A DNA stretch of 36,891 nt from Tannerella sp. (GTDB lineage Bacteria; Bacteroidota; Bacteroidia; Bacteroidales; Tannerellaceae), in assembly GCA_031264155.1 (NCBI GenBank), contig JAISEJ010000052.1, positions 1 to 36,891 on the forward strand, written 5' to 3'. The notes beneath the pieces are model-generated. The model made no database searches. It saw only the letters and a program-made list of their open reading frames with translations, and was not told where the DNA came from. Below, in pieces: positions 16,225 to 24,594 of this stretch (position 1 is its first letter; the number at the start of each line of letters is the position of its first letter). The position numbers and the translations under genes were made by a program.

Positions 16225-17202
16225 TCATAACTCATAAATTTGAAATTCCTCCTTTTTAGAGCTATAACAGATAAGTTTATTATCAAAAAAACAAATCGAA
16301 TCATACCAGGAATCTATTAACTGATAAATTTTATTGAGTCTGAAATCATTGTTTTCATAGACTAATTCTGCTATATGATTACAGGACGGGATATTCTCCG
16401 AATCATGTCCAATATATAACAAATAAATTTTGTTGTTAAAGGATGAAACACAGTTAAATAGTATATACGTATTTTTTCGCTTGTTATTCAGGCTTTTTGC
16501 CTGTTCGATTCTCTTGAAAGACAGTCTGCTTTCAAATATGTCATAATCAAGATATTTATCCAGCAGGACATTCCCGTGAATATCATATAAAGAAAGAACA
16601 GGATCATCACATTTCACCGAAAGTATGCTGTTATTGAAAAAATGAAGCATATACGTATTGCCGGATATTTTCTCATCTTCCTCGCCGCGATAGCTGCCAA
16701 AGGCAAACTGCAGATTCAGATATTTGTCATATTTCACTAACGGCAATGTATCTGATACTGAGGACAGATATATGTTTGCCGATTCATCCATGCAAAAACC
16801 GAATGGAGTGAATGTGCTGATTTCTTTTCTATCCGCTCTGATAAAATCTCCCTCCGCAGTAAATGTTTTGAATCCGTTACACTCTAATACGTACAGGGTA
16901 TCATTGAAACAGTTAATACCGCCCAGACAGGTAAACTCTCCCGGCCCGTTCCCACGGGCGCCTATACTTCCAAGACAGTTCATATCCGAATCAAATTTCA
17001 GTATCCTCGAATTATATATATCGGAAGCATATATGTTTTTCGTGTCATGCGTAATGCACATAACTTCTTTAAAAAAAGCACTGTCGCTTAATTCTTCGAC
17101 GGTTTTAACAGGTTTCAAACTAATGATCTCTACTTTGTCCTCTGCACATGACAATAAAATAAAGACAATAAATACATTCATCAAAAAAAAATTCGCTTTC
17201 AT
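16225..17202 (-). CDS. Six-bladed beta-propeller lipoprotein (short form)
   Basis: Protein of 325 residues, shorter than the 380-406 of its neighbours. Signal MKANFFLMNVFIVFILLSC (Cys19) and hallmark RGNGPGEF at 83-90, following KFDSDMNCLGSIG. The N-terminal segment between the lipid anchor and the first blade is reduced, which explains much of the length difference. The pattern of blades (LYVLECNGFKTFTAEGDFI, IYLLYIGHDS) resembles NHL/propeller lipoproteins of Bacteroidota. The end is not the common DNPxLIxYxxK. No close paralogue in the window. Downstream in transcription order lies the deleted remnant 15816-16151; upstream is the MITE-interrupted pseudogene. Confidence 0.8.
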   Translation of the reverse strand: MKANFFLMNVFIVFILLSCAEDKVEIISLKPVKTVEELSDSAFFKEVMCITHDTKNIYASDIYNSRILKFDSDMNCLGSIGARGNGPGEFTCLGGINCFNDTLYVLECNGFKTFTAEGDFIRADRKEISTFTPFGFCMDESANIYLSSVSDTLPLVKYDKYLNLQFAFGSYRGEEDEKISGNTYMLHFFNNSILSVKCDDPVLSLYDIHGNVLLDKYLDYDIFESRLSFKRIEQAKSLNNKRKNTYILFNCVSSFNNKIYLLYIGHDSENIPSCNHIAELVYENNDFRLNKIYQLIDSWYDSICFFDNKLICYSSKKEEFQIYEL

Positions 17203-17223
17203 TTTAGTTTTTTTTATTAAAGT

Positions 17224-17481
17224 TCAATATAAAGAGGGCGCTGCATGTTCTTTCCGATGACTGCATGACGTCAAAAACAGGAACACAGTAACGCTTAATA
17301 ATGATGTTACGCAGTACTTTTTGTGCACTGCAAGTTGACGCCGGAAGGCGTCTGATTTGGATAACCCCGTGCTGGGCCGAAGGCGCAGCTCGGGGTTATC
17401 CGCCTTGGACGCCTTCCGGCGTCGACCTGCAATACACATATATATGCCATGCGTAACATCAGTTAATAATAAATTTCTCAT
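17224..17481 (-). pseudogene. 5' remnant of an 'MRNLLL' family propeller gene, split by a MITE-like insertion
   Basis: Starts MRNLLL like the intact copies. It is broken by the 161-bp element at 17302-17462, then resumes SLLSVTVFLFLTSCSHRKEH and stops after a few codons. Removing the element and one TTAATAA copy restores the normal start of the lipoprotein signal. The rest of the gene is absent. The continuous 98-residue frame is accidental read-through of the element. Confidence 0.85.
17302..17462. mobile_element. MITE-like 161-bp palindromic insertion with 7-bp target duplication
   Basis: Terminal inverted repeats TGATGTTACGCA (17302-17313) and TGCGTAACATCA (17450-17461). TTAATAA is present on both sides (17295-17301 and 17463-17469) but only once at the matching site of the intact paralogues (near 20075). 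Inner arms also pair: GACGCCGGAAGGCGTC with GACGCCTTCCGGCGTC, and GGATAACCCCG with CGGGGTTATCC. It has no gene, so it would be a non-autonomous element moved by a transposase from elsewhere. Confidence 0.85.
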
Positions 17482-17524
17482 AATTAATAGCTGTTTAAAA
17501 TAAAAGATAGTTGTTTTCATTTTC

Positions 17525-17668
17525 TTATATTTGATTGATTTTTGTCAAAAAACACTTTGCGGATTCAAAATATCCAACTGTCAATTCGGGATTATCCTTG
17601 TCGGGAATAAAGACATCGGACAGTTTTTCCATCAGGAATATCGAAGAAATTTCCCACATAACCGATCT
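17525..17668 (-). pseudogene. 3' remnant of a thioredoxin-like gene
   Basis: Reads KLSDVFIPDKDNPELTVGYF and ends TKINQI before TAA. The start of this matches the C-terminal region of the intact thioredoxin-like protein at 22191 (NVSNLFVPDKGFPQLNNAYL). A near-identical remnant lies at 29459-29560, in the same position just upstream of an 'MRNLLL' gene. The rest of the gene is missing. Confidence 0.7.
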
Positions 17669-17670
17669 GT

Positions 17671-18876
17671 TCATTGTGTAACCTCCGGGACTTTTATTGA
17701 AAAGGATATGATGAGCGGATTGGCGTCAACATCCGTATTTTGTAAATACTTTTTCAATTTGCTCTCCGGCATTGCGGATAACGTCTTGTACGCCTTATTG
17801 AGCCAGTAATAGTTGGGAGACGAATAAAAAACATCCCCCTTCGCACAATGTACGTATTTCAGGAATAGATTACTGGTATTTTCTTTTTTGGATAATTTAT
17901 CCGAATCAAAGACTATACTCTTCCCTGTTTGCTTGTCATAAAACAAGTGAACTTCATTGCCTCCTTCGAATACGGTATATAGATAATTGTCCGTATCTAT
18001 TACGTTACCCCAAGGTACGATATAACCTTCTTTCTGTTTTTCCTTAAAGTCATTCCGTTCTCCGTAGATCAGCGTCATCTCTTTCCTGTCCTTTTCGGAA
18101 AGCATCCTGTAATCGGATTTGTTGCGAAACTTGTAATACGGATGCACTTCCCGGTCTTTAACGCAATATATAATGTCGCTCAGTATCGGCTGATAATAAA
18201 TTGACCCGTCGGCATGGCAATCAACAGGCCGCATCGTACTAAGTTCTATATTCCGTGTTTCCATAGGAAGCTGTGCCGAGACAAAACGGCAATCCTTATC
18301 AAGGAAGTGAATGCAAGTCTTCCGCATTTCCGGCTCACTGTATCCTTCGTTGTCGCTGGAAAAGAAATTTATATATCCGTCTGCGCCATCAGATGTTATA
18401 TGCTCCCGATTAAAGCCTAATGGAATAATCTGTTCCTGTCGACCATCTTCATTATAAACAAACAGTCTTCGTGAAAAGTTATCACTAATCAGTATTTTAT
18501 TGTGGACAGGATCTACCTCAAAGCCGGTTATGCGAATATATTCGCTTGGCCCCTGTCCCGTATCCGATATCTTATTGATAAACTTTCCTTTTTCGGTAAA
18601 TATAAAAATCATGTTGAATTTTGTGTTTAATATAAAAAAACGACCATTCATAATCTTCATCTTTAGAATCTGGTCAATGAGCGCATCATCGGTTGTTTCT
18701 AATCGTATCGTGTCATAATCGGCTACAAAATTCATAAAGTCGTCCGATGGGTTTACTATGTCAATCGTTGTTCCGCTAAATTCCGTCCGGGGCTTATTGT
18801 CTGCGCAGGACAGCAATATAACGGCTATTATCGAAAAAATTAAAGCTGTTAATAAGGAAGATACGGATATTTTCAT
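17671..18876 (-). CDS. Six-bladed beta-propeller lipoprotein (family I, copy 2)
   Basis: Protein of 401 residues, a close paralogue of 12019-13212 from ILLSCADNKPRTEF onward. Lipoprotein signal MKISVSSLLTALIFSIIAVI with LLSC after it (Cys24). Hallmark TGQGPSEY at about 106-113; C-terminus DANPLIISFSIK. The first 11 residues, MKISVSSLLTA, are not those of copy 1 but are identical to the start of the thioredoxin-like protein at 27561-28208, and the DNA match continues across the start codon into the flank. The gene therefore looks like a recombination product that took over the start of a lost thioredoxin-like gene. It begins one base after the preceding family IV gene stops, so it is co-transcribed with it. 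Confidence 0.87.
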   Translation of the reverse strand: MKISVSSLLTALIFSIIAVILLSCADNKPRTEFSGTTIDIVNPSDDFMNFVADYDTIRLETTDDALIDQILKMKIMNGRFFILNTKFNMIFIFTEKGKFINKISDTGQGPSEYIRITGFEVDPVHNKILISDNFSRRLFVYNEDGRQEQIIPLGFNREHITSDGADGYINFFSSDNEGYSEPEMRKTCIHFLDKDCRFVSAQLPMETRNIELSTMRPVDCHADGSIYYQPILSDIIYCVKDREVHPYYKFRNKSDYRMLSEKDRKEMTLIYGERNDFKEKQKEGYIVPWGNVIDTDNYLYTVFEGGNEVHLFYDKQTGKSIVFDSDKLSKKENTSNLFLKYVHCAKGDVFYSSPNYYWLNKAYKTLSAMPESKLKKYLQNTDVDANPLIISFSIKVPEVTQ

Positions 18877-18877
18877 A

Positions 18878-20089
18878 TTAATCTTTTTTTACGTGATAAA
18901 GTAATATCCAGGGATTCATGTTTTCTGTGTCATCGCCGCGCCTGAGCGCGTTCATTTTGGATTGAAACCTTTCCTTTTGCTCTTTTGTTATCTTTCCTTC
19001 TTTCTCATGCTGATCATACCGGTTAATATCTTCCATGATTCTCTCTGAATCATATATTCCAATCAGTGCATCCTCCGTCTGACCGCAAAATTCATTCCCA
19101 TAAAACATATATTCCAGATCGTCATCTAAACTGCCGACAGATGTCTTTAATTCCTGAGTACGGGCATTGTATACAAAGAATATATCGAATATCTTATAAA
19201 TAGAATTAAAACAAAACAAGTCCCCAACCCGGAACATCTTTTTGATTGATGTAATGCGATCTTTCTGCAGTAACAGATCAAGCGATTTCGTTCTTTCCGT
19301 ATAAATATCCTCAATTTCCTGTGGAGAGTATCTCAATGAACCGAAATCAACCCAATAGAGACGGCTCATTTCCGTATCGCGGAGAAAATAAACCGTGTCG
19401 TACATAGGTTTGCAAAATAATACTCCCTCTTCCTGAGGAGCAAACACCGGATTTCCCATATTGATTGGATATTGTTTGGATGGAAAAAACCTTTCTTTTA
19501 TTCCTCCGTGAATATCCCTGACTACAAGGCTGTACAATTCACCTCTTTTCGGCTGATCCAGAAACAGATAGAATAAACCGTTTTTATAATGCAACTGGTC
19601 GGCATACTGGTTAATTTTGATGGATTCCTTCACCTCTCCGTCAAACGTACAGGACAAAATCGACTGCCGGTAATTATCCAGCAAGTAAATAAGCTGTTCT
19701 TCTTCATTTACGGTAAAATCATTCAATTCGATAATTTCTTCCGGCCCCTGCCCTTTGGAACCTATCCTGTTCAAAAAATTACCCCGCATATCGAAACGAT
19801 AGACAGCACTCGATCTTTGGGATTCCAACACAAAAATATTATCACCGCAAATCGCCACTTTTCTTATTTCACCTAATATGCAGGAGACATTAAATTCTAA
19901 CGGAATTACATCAATTTTATCAACAATTGTTGACAGGAGAATTGTATGATTTATATCAGTACTAATATCCTGCTCCGGTACCGGTATAGTCACATAATCC
20001 CCATGAATAATGCTCCCTCTCTGTTCTTTCCGATGACTGCATGACGTCAAAAATATGAACACAATAACGCTTAATAATAAATTTCTCAT
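18878..20089 (-). CDS. Six-bladed beta-propeller lipoprotein ('MRNLLL' family IV, copy 1)
   Basis: Start placed at MRNLLLSVIVFIFLTSC (Cys17), giving 403 residues; the frame allows a start three codons earlier at 20098. Hallmark GQGPEE at 113-118 after MRGNFLNRIGS. Typical strands include DKIDVIPLEF and the conserved end MNALRRGDDTENMNPWILL YHVKKD. Two other full copies are in the window (20903, 28210) and two remnants (14405, 17224). The copies are strongly alike at both ends and differ mainly in the middle, as after gene conversion. Follows the NVEALA-like peptide gene at 20222 after a 130-base gap. Confidence 0.87.
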   Translation of the reverse strand: MRNLLLSVIVFIFLTSCSHRKEQRGSIIHGDYVTIPVPEQDISTDINHTILLSTIVDKIDVIPLEFNVSCILGEIRKVAICGDNIFVLESQRSSAVYRFDMRGNFLNRIGSKGQGPEEIIELNDFTVNEEEQLIYLLDNYRQSILSCTFDGEVKESIKINQYADQLHYKNGLFYLFLDQPKRGELYSLVVRDIHGGIKERFFPSKQYPINMGNPVFAPQEEGVLFCKPMYDTVYFLRDTEMSRLYWVDFGSLRYSPQEIEDIYTERTKSLDLLLQKDRITSIKKMFRVGDLFCFNSIYKIFDIFFVYNARTQELKTSVGSLDDDLEYMFYGNEFCGQTEDALIGIYDSERIMEDINRYDQHEKEGKITKEQKERFQSKMNALRRGDDTENMNPWILLYHVKKD

Positions 20090-20221
20090 AATTGACAACT
20101 GTTTAAAATCAAAGATGAAGACATATTAGAAATCTCATATAGAATAAATTTCAATATTAATCCTGAAATAAATTTATCATATAAAGTACCAATACACCTT
20201 CATCTTCTTCATCTTGTGTTT

Positions 20222-20620
20222 TTAATTACTGCCGGATCCCGATCCCGAACTTCCGCCACTCAAGAAATCGTCACAATTTACAGGACTACACATAGAATTT
20301 CCTCCTCTTTTACAATTAACCGCCAAATTTTCAAATGTCACTTTCAGAGTACCTCCAGCAGGTATTGTGAAGGTTATGCCACCAATAACAACAGGTATTC
20401 CCTGGCCTACTATCGTAATACTACAAGGCCCTGTAGTTCTATCATATATAGTACTGGAAGAACTGCCGTCACCTCCACCGGAAGAATTGGACTGCGCAAG
20501 AATCTCTGTGTGCAGTCTACCGTCCATAATTCCATAATTATTGACGGCATGTCGAATATTTAATCCCAACATAAGAGCTAATGCTCCTGTTCCTAAAATT
20601 GTCAATTTAATTTTTTTCAT
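20222..20620 (-). CDS. NVEALA-type secreted peptide precursor 1 (four-Cys tail)
   Basis: 132 residues. N-terminus MKKIKLTILGTGALALMLGL is a hydrophobic signal or leader. It is followed by a segment HAVNNYGIMDG and the motif HTEILAQ, which lines up with the 'NVEALA' motif of the Bacteroidota NVEALA family (Pfam PF14055, from memory). After SNSSGGG the sequence differs from its relatives: a beta-rich core (TGPCSITIVGQGIPVVIGG, then TLKVTFENLAVNCKRGG), Cys at 66, 103, 111 and 116, and a Gly/Ser end. The first 48 codons are nearly identical at DNA level to the other three copies. Predicted to be exported; role unknown. Start fixed by alignment with the other copies. Confidence 0.8.
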   Translation of the reverse strand: MKKIKLTILGTGALALMLGLNIRHAVNNYGIMDGRLHTEILAQSNSSGGGDGSSSSTIYDRTTGPCSITIVGQGIPVVIGGITFTIPAGGTLKVTFENLAVNCKRGGNSMCSPVNCDDFLSGGSSGSGSGSN

Positions 20621-20686
20621 TATATATTATAATTATAGTAAATAAAATATTTGTAAACTCTCTATGCTTAAAATAACCACCTTCCA

Positions 20687-20725
20687 CCCCTTGCGGGGCA
20701 TCGTCGATGCTGTTTGCGTAGCAGG
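20687..20725 (-). promoter_or_regulatory. Conserved hairpin element upstream of peptide gene 1
   Basis: On the plus strand CCCCTTGCGGGG, then the odd palindrome GCATCGTCGATGC, then CTGTTTGCGTAGCAG: consecutive small stem-loops ending about 67 bases before the peptide start codon. Four copies exist, each at the same distance from an NVEALA-type gene. It may be a 5' leader structure, a terminator for the preceding unit, or a dispersed repeat. Confidence 0.6.
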
Positions 20726-20749
20726 CCGTAGAAGCGCTGCCGGACTTGA

Positions 20750-20789
20750 TTAAAAATTATATTCTTCATAATCATCCCTTTCTTTTAAT
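20750..20789 (-). pseudogene. 3' scar of a TMTC-like membrane protein gene
   Basis: Encodes LKERDDYEEYNF and stop, matching the last residues of the intact protein at 26272-27564 (LLKERDDYEEYKY). Directly abuts the 28-bp palindrome at 20790. The rest of the 20621-20902 gap holds the hairpin element and about 85 bases in which I see nothing certain. Confidence 0.75.
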
Positions 20790-20817
20790 GTAGAGACGCG
20801 ATGCATCGCGTCTCTAC
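20790..20817. repeat. Perfect 28-bp palindrome (REP-like)
   Basis: The left arm GTAGAGACGCGATG is exactly complementary to the right arm CATCGCGTCTCTAC. A second copy lies at 24635-24662. Both copies sit precisely at the broken end of a TMTC-like gene scar. Confidence 0.85.
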
Positions 20818-20902
20818 TGCAAGGCTATCACTCTGCAACTGCAGTGCACAAAACCATCTCTCGGAAAATATAAATTCCACATTCGATTTGGATATTTTCA
20901 TA

Positions 20903-22111
20903 TTAATCTTTTTTCACGTGATAAAGTAATATCCAGGGATTCATGTTTTCCGTGTCATCGCCGCGCCTGAGCGCGTTCATTTTGGACTGAAACCTTTCCT
21001 TTTGCTCTTTTGTTATCATTCCTTCTTTCTCATGCTGAGCATACTGGTTAATATCTTCCATGATTCTCTCTGAATCATATATTCCAATTAGTGCATCCTC
21101 CGTCTGACCGCAAAATTCATTCCCATAAAACATATATTCCAGATCGTCATATAAACTGCCGACAGACGTCCTTAATTCTTGAGTATGGATATTGTATACA
21201 AAGAATATATGGATTATCTTATAAAGAGATTTAAAGCAAAGCCAATCCCCAACCCGAAAAACATGATCAATTGATGTGACACGGTTTTTCTGCAGTAACA
21301 GATCAAGCGACTTTGTTCTTTCCATATAAATATCCTCAATTTCCTGTGGAGAAAATCTTAATGAACCGAAATCAACCCAATAGAGACGGCTCATTTCCGT
21401 ATCACGGAGAAAATATATCGTGTCGTTCATGGGTTTAGAAAATAACACGCCTTCCTCTTGTGGAGTAAACGCTTGATGTGTTCGACTGATTGGATATTGT
21501 TTGGACGGAAAGAACCTTTCTTTTATCCCTCCGTGAATATCCCGGACTACAAGGCTGTACAACTCACCTTTTACCGGTTCGTCATAAAACAGATAGAATA
21601 AACCGTTTTTATAATGCAACTGGTCGGCATACTGGTTAATTTTGATGGCTTCCTTCACCTCTCCGTCAAATGTGCAGGACAAAACAGTCTGCCGGTAATT
21701 ATCCAGCAGATAAATAAGCTGTTCTTCTTCATTTACGGTAAAATCACTCAATTCGATAACTTCTTCCGGCCCCTGTCCTTTGGAACCTATCTTGTTCGAA
21801 AAATTGCCCTGCATATTGAAACGATAAACAGTACCCGGTCTTTGGGATTCCAATACAAAAATATTATCGCCACAAATCGCCACTTTTCTTATTTCACCCA
21901 ATATACAGGAGTCGTCAAATTCCAGCGGAATGATATCAATTTTGTCAATAAATGTTGACAGGGGAATTGTATTACTCATATCAGTATTAATATCCTGCTC
22001 CGGTACCGGTATAGTCACATAATCTTCATTAACGCTCTCTCTCTGTTCTTTCCGATGACTGCATGATGTCAAAAACAGGAGCGTAATAATGCCTAATAAT
22101 AAATTTCTCAT
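20903..22111 (-). CDS. Six-bladed beta-propeller lipoprotein ('MRNLLL' family IV, copy 2)
   Basis: Start placed at MRNLLLGIITLLFLTSC (Cys17), 402 residues. The frame is open to 22183, but that would put a hydrophilic stretch (SESNVEFKGIYKRKR) before the lipoprotein signal. GQGPEE hallmark after MQGNFSNKIGSK; same C-terminal RRGDDTENMNPWILL as copies 1 and 3. The central region around the substitutions YDEPVKGELYSLVVRD and HVFRVGDWLCFKS is closer to copy 3 in places and to copy 1 in others, a mosaic pattern. Follows the thioredoxin-like gene at 22191 after about 80 bases. Propeller-type envelope lipoprotein; ligand unknown. Confidence 0.87.
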   Translation of the reverse strand: MRNLLLGIITLLFLTSCSHRKEQRESVNEDYVTIPVPEQDINTDMSNTIPLSTFIDKIDIIPLEFDDSCILGEIRKVAICGDNIFVLESQRPGTVYRFNMQGNFSNKIGSKGQGPEEVIELSDFTVNEEEQLIYLLDNYRQTVLSCTFDGEVKEAIKINQYADQLHYKNGLFYLFYDEPVKGELYSLVVRDIHGGIKERFFPSKQYPISRTHQAFTPQEEGVLFSKPMNDTIYFLRDTEMSRLYWVDFGSLRFSPQEIEDIYMERTKSLDLLLQKNRVTSIDHVFRVGDWLCFKSLYKIIHIFFVYNIHTQELRTSVGSLYDDLEYMFYGNEFCGQTEDALIGIYDSERIMEDINQYAQHEKEGMITKEQKERFQSKMNALRRGDDTENMNPWILLYHVKKD

Positions 22112-22190
22112 AATCATCCTTTTTCTCTTATAAATTCCTTTAAATTCCACATTCGATTCAGATTTGATAATATATGCTTTCATTTTCGGT

Positions 22191-22787
22191 TTAGAAATAA
22201 CGTTTTTTGATATTTTTCAAGTAAGCATTATTTAATTGAGGGAATCCCTTGTCGGGAACAAATAGATTGGAAACGTTCAAAGTACTGTCCAAAACAAAAT
22301 AATATGGATAACCAATATTTTCTGCCGGCAAATTAAGATTTGGCGTGTTCGCTACATTAAATTCATGAATTCCATACAGGGGTTTTTGTCTGTTGAAAAT
22401 TTTATTATTTCTATATGCCCCTAAAAACAATATGTTATCTTTATCTATCGAATCAATCCATTGAAGTAATGTATGTATGGAATAACTTACACAACTTTCG
22501 CAATTCATTTCGGAAAACCGGTATACAAGTATCACATTTTGACCTTTCTTGAAAAATTCCTGCAGAGGGATCACATTATCTGACGAATCTTTGACAAGAA
22601 TATCGTTCAATCGGATATTACTGTTTTCAATTTCTGTCGAAAGATTTGTTCTAAGTACATTTAATTCGTCAGACGGTTCTTGAATCAATTTTTTATCTTG
22701 CTTCTTATATTCACGAAAGTTCATGAATGTGAAAAAAATTGCAGAAAGCAAGACTGTAATAATAATGATTGTGGATTTCTTATTCAT
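22191..22787 (-). CDS. Thioredoxin-fold envelope protein with CESC motif
   Basis: 198 residues, an N-terminal membrane anchor (STIIIITVLLSAIFFTFMNF) without a lipobox, then a soluble domain facing the periplasm. Residues about 65-180 follow the TlpA/AhpC-like plan: VIPLQEFFKKGQNVILVYRF, the CxxC Cys96-Glu-Ser-Cys99, a helix, INTERNAL strand ILFLGAY, and the late PYYFVLDSTLNV with the cis-Pro-type region, ending FVPDKGFPQLNNAYLKNIKK. The pair of cysteines suggests thiol-disulfide exchange, though the CESC dipeptide is not one of the well-studied ones. It starts nine bases after the propeller gene 22797 stops and is probably co-transcribed with it. Confidence 0.8.
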   Translation of the reverse strand: MNKKSTIIIITVLLSAIFFTFMNFREYKKQDKKLIQEPSDELNVLRTNLSTEIENSNIRLNDILVKDSSDNVIPLQEFFKKGQNVILVYRFSEMNCESCVSYSIHTLLQWIDSIDKDNILFLGAYRNNKIFNRQKPLYGIHEFNVANTPNLNLPAENIGYPYYFVLDSTLNVSNLFVPDKGFPQLNNAYLKNIKKRYF

Positions 22788-22796
22788 GGCTATCGG

Positions 22797-24017
22797 TTAA
22801 AAATCTTTTAACTGAAAAAATACCAGTACGGGATTGTCATCTTCTGATAACCCTTTCAGCTTTTCCTTGTCCTCTTCTGTTATGATAGAACTGTTATACA
22901 GCAAAGAATCGTTCTTGTCTGGAAAATAGAAAGAAATAAACCAGTTATCCGATGTCGCTACGGGAAATGTCATCGCAGGTATTTCATTCCTGTCATCGCA
23001 TATTGCATCGGTGCCACCTGTTAGATTACCGGTGTTTTTGTCCCGGTATACTATGGTTTGCAATCCGGTGAAGTCGTTTTTCAGGAAAAAAGTATTCTGG
23101 GATATGGTTTCAAGGTATTCGCCGAGGTGATAGTAATAATCATTTTGAGTTGTGGCGCTCTCAAATTCGTTCATACTGCCTTTGATATAGCGTTCGGGAA
23201 GTTTCTTCTTGCTGTAATCCATAATATATTTCGCTTCCAGTCGATTCGTCTCACTTATGTAGTGATAAACAGTATCGGTATACTTTTGGGTTATTTTGAT
23301 TGCATTGTTATTAGGATATAAATAATTATATCCACCATAATTGACGATGTCGGATAATACAGGTATAGCGACCGATTTCAATTTGAAGTTCTTGTCGGTT
23401 ACAAACAGCGTATAATCTCCCAAAAGTCCGAGATGTCCATTTCCTTGTCCATCAAGCGCTTTGAAAATATATCCATCCGGAATGACCGCGAGATTGTAGA
23501 ACCCGAAAGGCAATCTCGTTTTTCGGATAAATTGACCGGATGCTGTAAAAAATAATAAAAACGAATGTTGATAAGCGACCAGTTCATCATTGTCCGCATC
23601 ATAAGCTATGTCATATAACCTGATAAGCTCGCCCGGTCCCTGTCCATAGGAAATCCTTATAATAAATTCCCCTTCCCTGTCAAAAATAGCGATTCCTCCT
23701 CCTTTAAACCTGTCGTAAATATAGATATGAGAATCCGTGGCGATTACTTTATAAATGACGTCAAGCAGACTCTCGTCTGTAGTTTCAAGCGGTATCAGTT
23801 TGATTTCTTTTACCAAGGAGCCAAAATCAAAAGATTGTCTTTTAAGAAACGGATTCAAATCTACCTTTATTACAGAATCGATTTCCGTATGCAAGATCGT
23901 GGTGAAATCAAGGTGCAGGGAGGCAATTTGCTCTTCGGTAAAATGTGAACTTTTATTCTGTTGGTTTACACAACTAATAAAAAAAATGATCAAAATCAGA
24001 ATGATATATTTTTGCAT
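22797..24017 (-). CDS. Six-bladed beta-propeller lipoprotein
   Basis: 406 residues with lipoprotein signal MQKYIILILIIFFISC (Cys16), a longer linker (ASLHLDFTTILHTEIDSVIK), and the first blade KEIKLIPLETTDESLLDVIY. Hallmark GQGPGEL at 125-131, then blades ending with SEDDNPVLVFFQLKDF. It has no close paralogue in the window. It follows the peptide gene 2 and its terminator, and precedes a CxxC thioredoxin-like gene: the order peptide, propeller, thioredoxin-like recurs at 31761-29579. A periplasmic or surface binding role is likely from the fold, but nothing indicates the ligand. Confidence 0.85.
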   Translation of the reverse strand: MQKYIILILIIFFISCVNQQNKSSHFTEEQIASLHLDFTTILHTEIDSVIKVDLNPFLKRQSFDFGSLVKEIKLIPLETTDESLLDVIYKVIATDSHIYIYDRFKGGGIAIFDREGEFIIRISYGQGPGELIRLYDIAYDADNDELVAYQHSFLLFFTASGQFIRKTRLPFGFYNLAVIPDGYIFKALDGQGNGHLGLLGDYTLFVTDKNFKLKSVAIPVLSDIVNYGGYNYLYPNNNAIKITQKYTDTVYHYISETNRLEAKYIMDYSKKKLPERYIKGSMNEFESATTQNDYYYHLGEYLETISQNTFFLKNDFTGLQTIVYRDKNTGNLTGGTDAICDDRNEIPAMTFPVATSDNWFISFYFPDKNDSLLYNSSIITEEDKEKLKGLSEDDNPVLVFFQLKDF

Positions 24018-24049
24018 ATGTTTTATTTTTTATATAATAAAAATGGGAT

Positions 24050-24084
24050 GAGAGATACTCTTTGAATAAAAATAAGTATCTCTC
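24050..24084 (-). terminator. Hairpin downstream of peptide gene 2
   Basis: GAGAGATAC and GTATCTCTC form a 9-bp stem, with a 17-base AT-rich loop. On the minus strand it begins nine bases after the stop of the peptide gene and is followed by a T-rich stretch (CATTTTTATTA). Confidence 0.55.
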
Positions 24085-24093
24085 AAAACCTGT

Positions 24094-24465
24094 TTAGCAA
24101 CCTACCTTTCTACAATTAGTATTTCCATATGGACAGATAATTTCATACCTATTGTTTGAGTTTGTCTGTGATGAAGCTCCACTTCCACTGATAGATCCGG
24201 CTCCATATGATACACTCCCGTTGCCACTAGACGATTTCGTTAATGGACATGGCCTCTTCTCCTCTCTTTCATCTTTATAGAATCCTTGCCCTTGCCAAAA
24301 ATTACTCCAACCGCCCCATTCTGCTGAAGAATTGGACTGAGCCAACACTTCCATGTGTAATTTACCGTCCATAATTCCATAATTATTGACGGCATGTCGA
24401 ATATTTAATCCCAACATAAGAGCTAATGCTCCTGTTCCTAAAATTGTCAATTTAAATTTTTTCAT
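24094..24465 (-). CDS. NVEALA-type secreted peptide precursor 2 (four-Cys tail)
   Basis: 123 residues from the ATG shared by all copies (the frame would allow a start five codons earlier). Leader MKKFKLTILGTGALALMLGL, then NNYGIMDGKLHMEVLAQSN, an 'NVEALA'-like segment. From residue 48 the tail is unrelated to copies 1 and 3: an aromatic stretch (AEWGGWSNFWQGQGF), a charged stretch with Cys73, a Gly/Ser linker, and a Cys-rich end (CPYGNTNCRKVGC; Cys 111, 118, 123). Predicted exported peptide; the terminal Cys could form disulfides. It stands alone between a hairpin element upstream and a terminator downstream, so it is probably expressed as its own unit. Confidence 0.78.
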   Translation of the reverse strand: MKKFKLTILGTGALALMLGLNIRHAVNNYGIMDGKLHMEVLAQSNSSAEWGGWSNFWQGQGFYKDEREEKRPCPLTKSSSGNGSVSYGAGSISGSGASSQTNSNNRYEIICPYGNTNCRKVGC

Positions 24466-24530
24466 TGTGTATATAATCATAATAAATAAAATATTTGTAA
24501 ATTCTCTATGCTTAAAATAATCACCTTCTA

Positions 24531-24570
24531 CCCCTTGCAGGGCATCGTCGATGCTGTTTGCGTAGCAGGC
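24531..24570 (-). promoter_or_regulatory. Conserved hairpin element upstream of peptide gene 2
   Basis: Second copy of the three small stem-loops (here CCCCTTGCAGGG, with one weakened pair), ending 66 bases before the start codon. Confidence 0.6.
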
Positions 24571-24594
24571 GATAAAAAGCGTTGCCGGAATTGA

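Noticed and set aside
17224-17520. 98-residue protein as a real gene
   Set aside because: It is an accidental frame through the inserted 161-bp element within a broken lipoprotein gene.
20216-20563. Plus-strand ORF of 115 codons opposite peptide gene 1
   Set aside because: Antisense to the conserved leader; the conservation pattern among copies follows the minus-strand frame.
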